Positions 62,401-64,000 of a stretch of DNA of 64,000 nt are shown here, in pieces. Source of the stretch: Chaenocephalus aceratus (Eukaryota > Chordata > Actinopteri > Perciformes > Channichthyidae); NCBI GenBank assembly GCA_023974075.1, contig CM043788.1, positions 14,728,928-14,792,927 of the forward strand, given 5' to 3'. Below the pieces are notes generated by a model. That model was given only the letters and a program-made list of their open reading frames with translations. It did not search any database and had not been told where the DNA came from. Numbering within the stretch: the stretch's first letter is position 1; every line of letters starts with the position of its first letter. The translations under genes were made by a program, and so were the position numbers.

Positions 62401-64000
62401 GTTTAGAGCCCGATAGAGGTCCTCATCCAAAAGGTTACGCTTGATAGCTGTGTCTTTAGGAAGGAACACACTGAGATTAGGATCTAGAATGCCTCCGGCC
62501 GACTCCTGGGCCTGCAGCAGACGAAGCCCAGTCTTCCTATCAATTATACCCTGCTTCATTGCCTCAAACACGGACAGAGGTTTTGCTGTGCTAGGATCCC
62601 GGTAGCCTACAGCCGCAGCTTCTGCTTTCAAGAGTCTATCTCGATCCCTAATGTCCACCACTCTTTGAGCACATGCTTCCTCTACTGTCAACTTCTGATT
62701 GGTTAAAGGGTCAATGATATGACCCGTGGCAGCCTGTGCATCCAGGAGCAAATCTGCACTCTCTGAGGGCATGAGCATTTGTTTCTTAGCCTCCGATAGA
62801 GACATTTTCCCCATAGGTCCAGCTGCTACCCCAGCAATTGATCCGGTCCCCTTTAAAAACACCTTCTTATCCAAAGACACCTCTGGGACAGTTTTCTCTC
62901 CCTTTATTAGTTGGTTGAATGTTTGTTTGTCCAAGACCCCACAATCAAGCAACTGCTGCGCTGTAACTGTCTTACGGACACCATCAAAAGTCAGTTTGGA
63001 AGGGTCTTGCTTCTCAGTAATTGGAAAAAGTAACATACCTGTGTGAGGCTCTATTGTGCATCTTTTTTTCAATGCTTCATAGCTGTCTTCAATCTCAGTT
63101 TCTGGGTCAAGGTAACACTTGGGACTCTGGTTTAGAGCTTTTCTGAGGTTTTCATCCAAAAGTGTGCGCTTGATAGCTGTGTCTTTAGGGAGGAACACAC
63201 TAAGATTAGGATCTAGAATGCCGCCCACAGACTCCTGGGCCTGCAGCAGACGTAGTCCAGCCTCTCTGTCAATAACATCCTTCTTCATGGCCTCAAACAC
63301 TGAGAGAGGCTTGGCTGTACCATAATGGTTGTATCCCACAGCAGCAGCTTCAGCTGCCAATAATTTGTCTCTATCCCTAATGTCTACCACCCCTCTGGCA
63401 CATGCCTCCTCTACAGTTAGCTTCTGATTAGTTTTAGGGTCAATGATGTGGCCTGTAGCAGCTTGGGCTTCCAGTAGCAAATCTGCACTATCTTCACCAA
63501 TAAGCATTTGTTGTTTGGCTTCTGTGAAAGACATTTTCCCTCTAGTCCCAGCTACAACCCCAGCAATAGGCCCAGTCCCTTTCAGTGACACCTTTTTGTC
63601 ATCAGACACTTCCGGGACAGTTTTTTTTCCCTTTTCTAGATCTTTAAACGTTGGCTTGTCCAGGACACCACAATCCAGCAGCTGCTTGGCTGTGACAGGT
63701 TTCCGAACACCATCAAAGACTAGTTTGGAATGATCTACCTTCTCAGGGACAGGAAGCAGAAGAAGGCCTGTGTGTAGTTCTACCTTGCATCTCTTCTTCA
63801 TCGACATATAGGTTACACCATCCTCACTTTCTGGGTCCAAGTACAGCTCAGGCTCCTGATTCAGAGCACGTTTTATGTCATCGTTAATTAGGTTACGCTC
63901 AATGGCTTTGTCTTTGGGAAGAAACACGCTAAGTACAGGATCTAGAATGCCCCCCACAGACTCCTGGGCTTGTAGCAGACGCAATGTTGTGTTCTTGTCA
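56458..64000 (-). CDS. dsp: Desmoplakin (dsp), C-terminal part of the large last exon, partial
   Basis: The frame is open from the window edge (64000) to TAA at 56458-56460, more than 2,500 codons without a break; the N-terminus (plakin domain, coiled-coil rod) lies outside. Desmoplakin links desmosomal plaques (plakoglobin, plakophilin) to intermediate filaments through its plakin-repeat tail. From N to C: seven A-like modules of about 243 residues, each with K(G)TG.IAGV and LLLDAQAATGHIIDP-type repeats; the B domain (about 58510-57900; LLEAQAASGFIVDPVNNHYL); a linker with KRRVVIVDPETNKEM and QECEWEEIT; a Ser/Thr-rich stretch; the C domain (about 57220-56640; RLLEAQACTGGIIDP, YEAGNRFLEFQ); and a GSR-rich tail. 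The linker, C domain, SPYN.SSAPGS and GSR tail identify desmoplakin rather than plectin or epiplakin. The number of A-like modules is unusual. Confidence 0.96.
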   Translation of the reverse strand, partial: DKNTTLRLLQAQESVGGILDPVLSVFLPKDKAIERNLINDDIKRALNQEPELYLDPESEDGVTYMSMKKRCKVELHTGLLLLPVPEKVDHSKLVFDGVRKPVTAKQLLDCGVLDKPTFKDLEKGKKTVPEVSDDKKVSLKGTGPIAGVVAGTRGKMSFTEAKQQMLIGEDSADLLLEAQAATGHIIDPKTNQKLTVEEACARGVVDIRDRDKLLAAEAAAVGYNHYGTAKPLSVFEAMKKDVIDREAGLRLLQAQESVGGILDPNLSVFLPKDTAIKRTLLDENLRKALNQSPKCYLDPETEIEDSYEALKKRCTIEPHTGMLLFPITEKQDPSKLTFDGVRKTVTAQQLLDCGVLDKQTFNQLIKGEKTVPEVSLDKKVFLKGTGSIAGVAAGPMGKMSLSEAKKQMLMPSESADLLLDAQAATGHIIDPLTNQKLTVEEACAQRVVDIRDRDRLLKAEAAAVGYRDPSTAKPLSVFEAMKQGIIDRKTGLRLLQAQESAGGILDPNLSVFLPKDTAIKRNLLDEDLYRALNQSPSCYIDPDTEREASYGSLKKRSKTESHTGLILLPITERKDPSKLTFDGVRKTVTAQQLLDCGVLDKQTFDQLIKGEKTVPEVSLDKKVFLKGTGSIAGVAAGPMGKMSLSEAKKQMLMPSESADLLLDAQAATGHIIDPLTNQKLTVEEACAQRVVDIRDRDRLLKAEAAAVGYRDPSTAKPLSVFEAMKQGIIDRKTGLRLLQAQESAGGILDPNLSVFLPKDTAIKRNLLDEDLYRALNQSPSCYIDPDTEREASYGSLKKRSKTESHTGLILLPITERKDPSKLTFDGVRKTVTAQQLLDCGVLDKQTFDQLIKGEKTVPEVSLDKKVFLKGTGSIAGVAAGPMGKMSLSEAKKQMLMPSESADFLLDAQAATGHIIDPLTNQKLTVEEACAQRVVDIRDRDRLLKAEAAAVGYRDPSTAKPLSVFEAMKQGIIDRKTGLRLLQAQESAGGILDPNLSVFLPKDTAIKRNLLDEDLYRALNQSPSCYIDPDTEREASYGSLKKRSKTESHTGLILLPITERKDPSKLTFDGVRKTVTAQQLLDCGVLDKQTFNQLIKGEKTVPEVSLDKKVFLKGTGSIAGVAAGPMGKMSLSEAKKQMLMPSESADLLLDAQAATGHIIDPLTNQKLTVEEACAQRVVDIGDRDRLLKAEAAAVGYRDPSTAKPRSVFEAMKKGVIDRKTGLRLLQAQESAGGILDPNLSVFLPKDTAIKRNLLDEDLYRALNQSPSCYIDPDTEREASYGSLKKRSKTESHTGLILLPITERKDPSKLMFDGIRKPVSAQQLFECGVLDKPTFNQLVRGEKSVLDVSIEKMVYLKGTGAIAGVVAEYEINMSFLDAKKQMLLQPESANLLLEAQAATGYIIDPKTNQKLTVEEACARGVVDIQNRDRLLVAEAAAVGFKEPRSNKLLSVFEAMKKGLIDKKSALRLLQAQESVGGIIDPNLSVFLPKDTAIKRNLLDENLRQALNQSPECYRDPETEQNTSYMSLKEKCMIEPQESLQLLPVSNKCDPSKLLFDGVRKSVTAQQLLDCGILDKSTFTQLIKGEKNVAEVSVDKMVFLKGTGSIAGIAAGPLRKMSFTEAKKQNIMSSNSANMLLDAQAATGKIIDPQTNQKLTVKEACARGVVDKEDESKLFAAEAAAIGYRDPNSSKLLSAGQAMKKGLIDKDTALRILQAQESVGGILDPALSVFFPKDIAKDRDLIDDDLYQALNKSPKCYLDPYSQQATTYVSLKKKCKADPSTGLLLLPEPKKPITFQGLRGKVSVIDLVDANLLNQSDVKKLGDGRLTCKDIEDRLHSYLKGSTCIAGVYDEATDKVMPVYHAMKAGLLQPGTTLELLEAQAASGFIVDPVNNHYLTVTDAYNKKLFGPEFKDNLLSAERAVTGYKLPGTDKMISLVQAIERGLVEKGHGIRLLDAQIASGGIIDPEHSHRVDVKVAYKRGCFNEEMNKTLTAQSGETLGYFDPNTEENITYLELKKRCITDKKTGLILLPIMDKDELESTLSNRTRKRRVVIVDPETNKEMTVREAYDKGYIDHDTFLELSDQECEWEEITTTAPDGSVELIIIMDKKSGRKYDIFELIEKRIISQSHLDDYRSRKITLTQFADILTNKTKRGSSSSTSTSSSSTSTSSSSKSVAPVTCSTTSSSTSKTSAVSVPFSGKLSSSPSVPPRPLSPTLAKMTTTRTTTFTERSASTSSTAHDSSDSLRGISSVSLTLASVAESAGEQEPVGAIFHTDTLEKISITEALNRGLLDSITAQRLLEAQACTGGIIDPTNGRRLSIQEATRQGIINDDMAHKLKPAQKAYFGFEDIKTKKKMSAAQAMKEMWLPYEAGNRFLEFQVATGGVYDPEMGCRRTMEDAIKMGWLTVRAAQNLQDLRNHTKNMTCPKTKLKICYKEALDNCLVEESNGMKMLQASSESSRGISSPYNASSAPGSAAGSRSGSRRGSRRSSVDLGSPLSLSTSYSRTTFNTLSPRSTY
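56461..56640 (-). other. dsp: Desmoplakin GSR-rich C-terminal tail
   Basis: Encodes SSPYNASSAPGS, then GSRSGSRRGSRRSSVDLGSP and an end LSPRSTY. The RRGS/RRSS motifs fit basophilic kinase sites. In human desmoplakin the equivalent GSR tail is phosphorylated and arginine-methylated to tune keratin binding. The tail here has fewer GSR repeats than the human one. Confidence 0.85.
57250..57570 (-). other. dsp: Ser/Thr-rich linker between dsp B and C domains
   Basis: Includes a Ser/Thr run of about 20 residues encoded by an impure TCA/TCATCAACA-type microsatellite (gatgatgatgttgatgttga on +, 57496-57550), then Ser- and Pro-rich sequence with VPPRPLSP. Human desmoplakin has a shorter Ser-rich stretch here. 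Confidence 0.8.
57900..58510 (-). other. dsp: Desmoplakin plakin-repeat domain B
   Basis: Starts YLKGSTCIAGVYDEATDK and continues LLEAQAASGFIVDP, LLSAERAVTGYKLPGTDK, GIRLLDAQIASGGIIDPEH, AYKRGCFNEEMN, FDPNTEENITYLELKKRC. It is single copy and close to human domain B, which marks the boundary with the amplified A-like modules upstream. Confidence 0.88.
60091..63006 (-). repeat. dsp: Four near-identical 729-bp plakin-module repeats in dsp
   Basis: Units start at 60091, 60820, 61549 and 62278 with an exact 729-bp (243-codon) period. They differ at only scattered positions, for example SADFLL instead of SADLLL near 61290 and VVDIGDRD instead of VVDIRDRD near 60463. Flanking modules (58510-60090 and 63007-64000) are clearly homologous but much more diverged. 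The array stays in frame throughout. Confidence 0.97.

Noticed and set aside
60539..63046. Four similar + strand open frames of 106 codons at 729-bp spacing
   Set aside because: They are antisense shadows of the repeated dsp modules, not a gene family.
56458..64000. Epiplakin or plectin as the identity of the large plakin-repeat gene
   Set aside because: The repeated modules are epiplakin-like in arrangement, but the linker, domain C and GSR-rich C-terminus match desmoplakin.

Overview
The window is vertebrate nuclear DNA, almost certainly from a ray-finned (teleost) fish. It has split genes with GT-AG introns, long AT-rich introns and intergenic DNA, and fish-type mobile elements (L2/CR1-like and Rex3/RTE-like LINEs, a V-SINE-like tRNA SINE, hAT-type elements with 8-bp target duplications). 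It also holds three genes whose human relatives all lie in 6p24: PHACTR1, TBC1D7 and DSP.

Layout. 1-9000: intergenic DNA with a TG microsatellite, a 1-kb composite tetranucleotide array, a foldback element, an internally deleted Rex3-like LINE (4724-7130) and LINE 3' ends. 9053-31099 (+): phactr1, a PP1- and actin-binding regulator. It has a tentative alternative first exon and then twelve recognisable coding exons, one of which carries apparent frame-breaking indels. Its large introns hold a nearly full-length but decayed L2/CR1-like LINE (about 16840-20530), a second truncated LINE and a hAT MITE. 33028-39117 (-): tbc1d7, the third subunit of the TSC complex, complete in seven coding exons (289 codons plus stop). 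It is convergent with phactr1, as in human, and carries two hAT insertions in its introns. 44009-46479 (+): a two-exon acidic coiled-coil gene that I do not recognise, with a broken duplicate of part of its coding exon just downstream. 47690-52415: TIR-bearing DNA elements, one carrying a THAP-domain exon. 52850-53830 (-): a truncated LINE. 56458-64000 (-): the large last exon of desmoplakin (dsp), running off the window edge.

The most notable biology is in dsp. Human desmoplakin has three plakin-repeat domains (A, B, C). Here the region before B holds at least seven A-like modules of about 243 residues, and four of them are near-identical 729-bp tandem copies inside one open exon. This looks like an epiplakin-style expansion inside desmoplakin.

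The genes do not form an operon or a single pathway. They are a conserved synteny block. phactr1 acts on actin/PP1 signalling, tbc1d7 on Rheb-mTORC1 signalling, and dsp anchors intermediate filaments at desmosomes.
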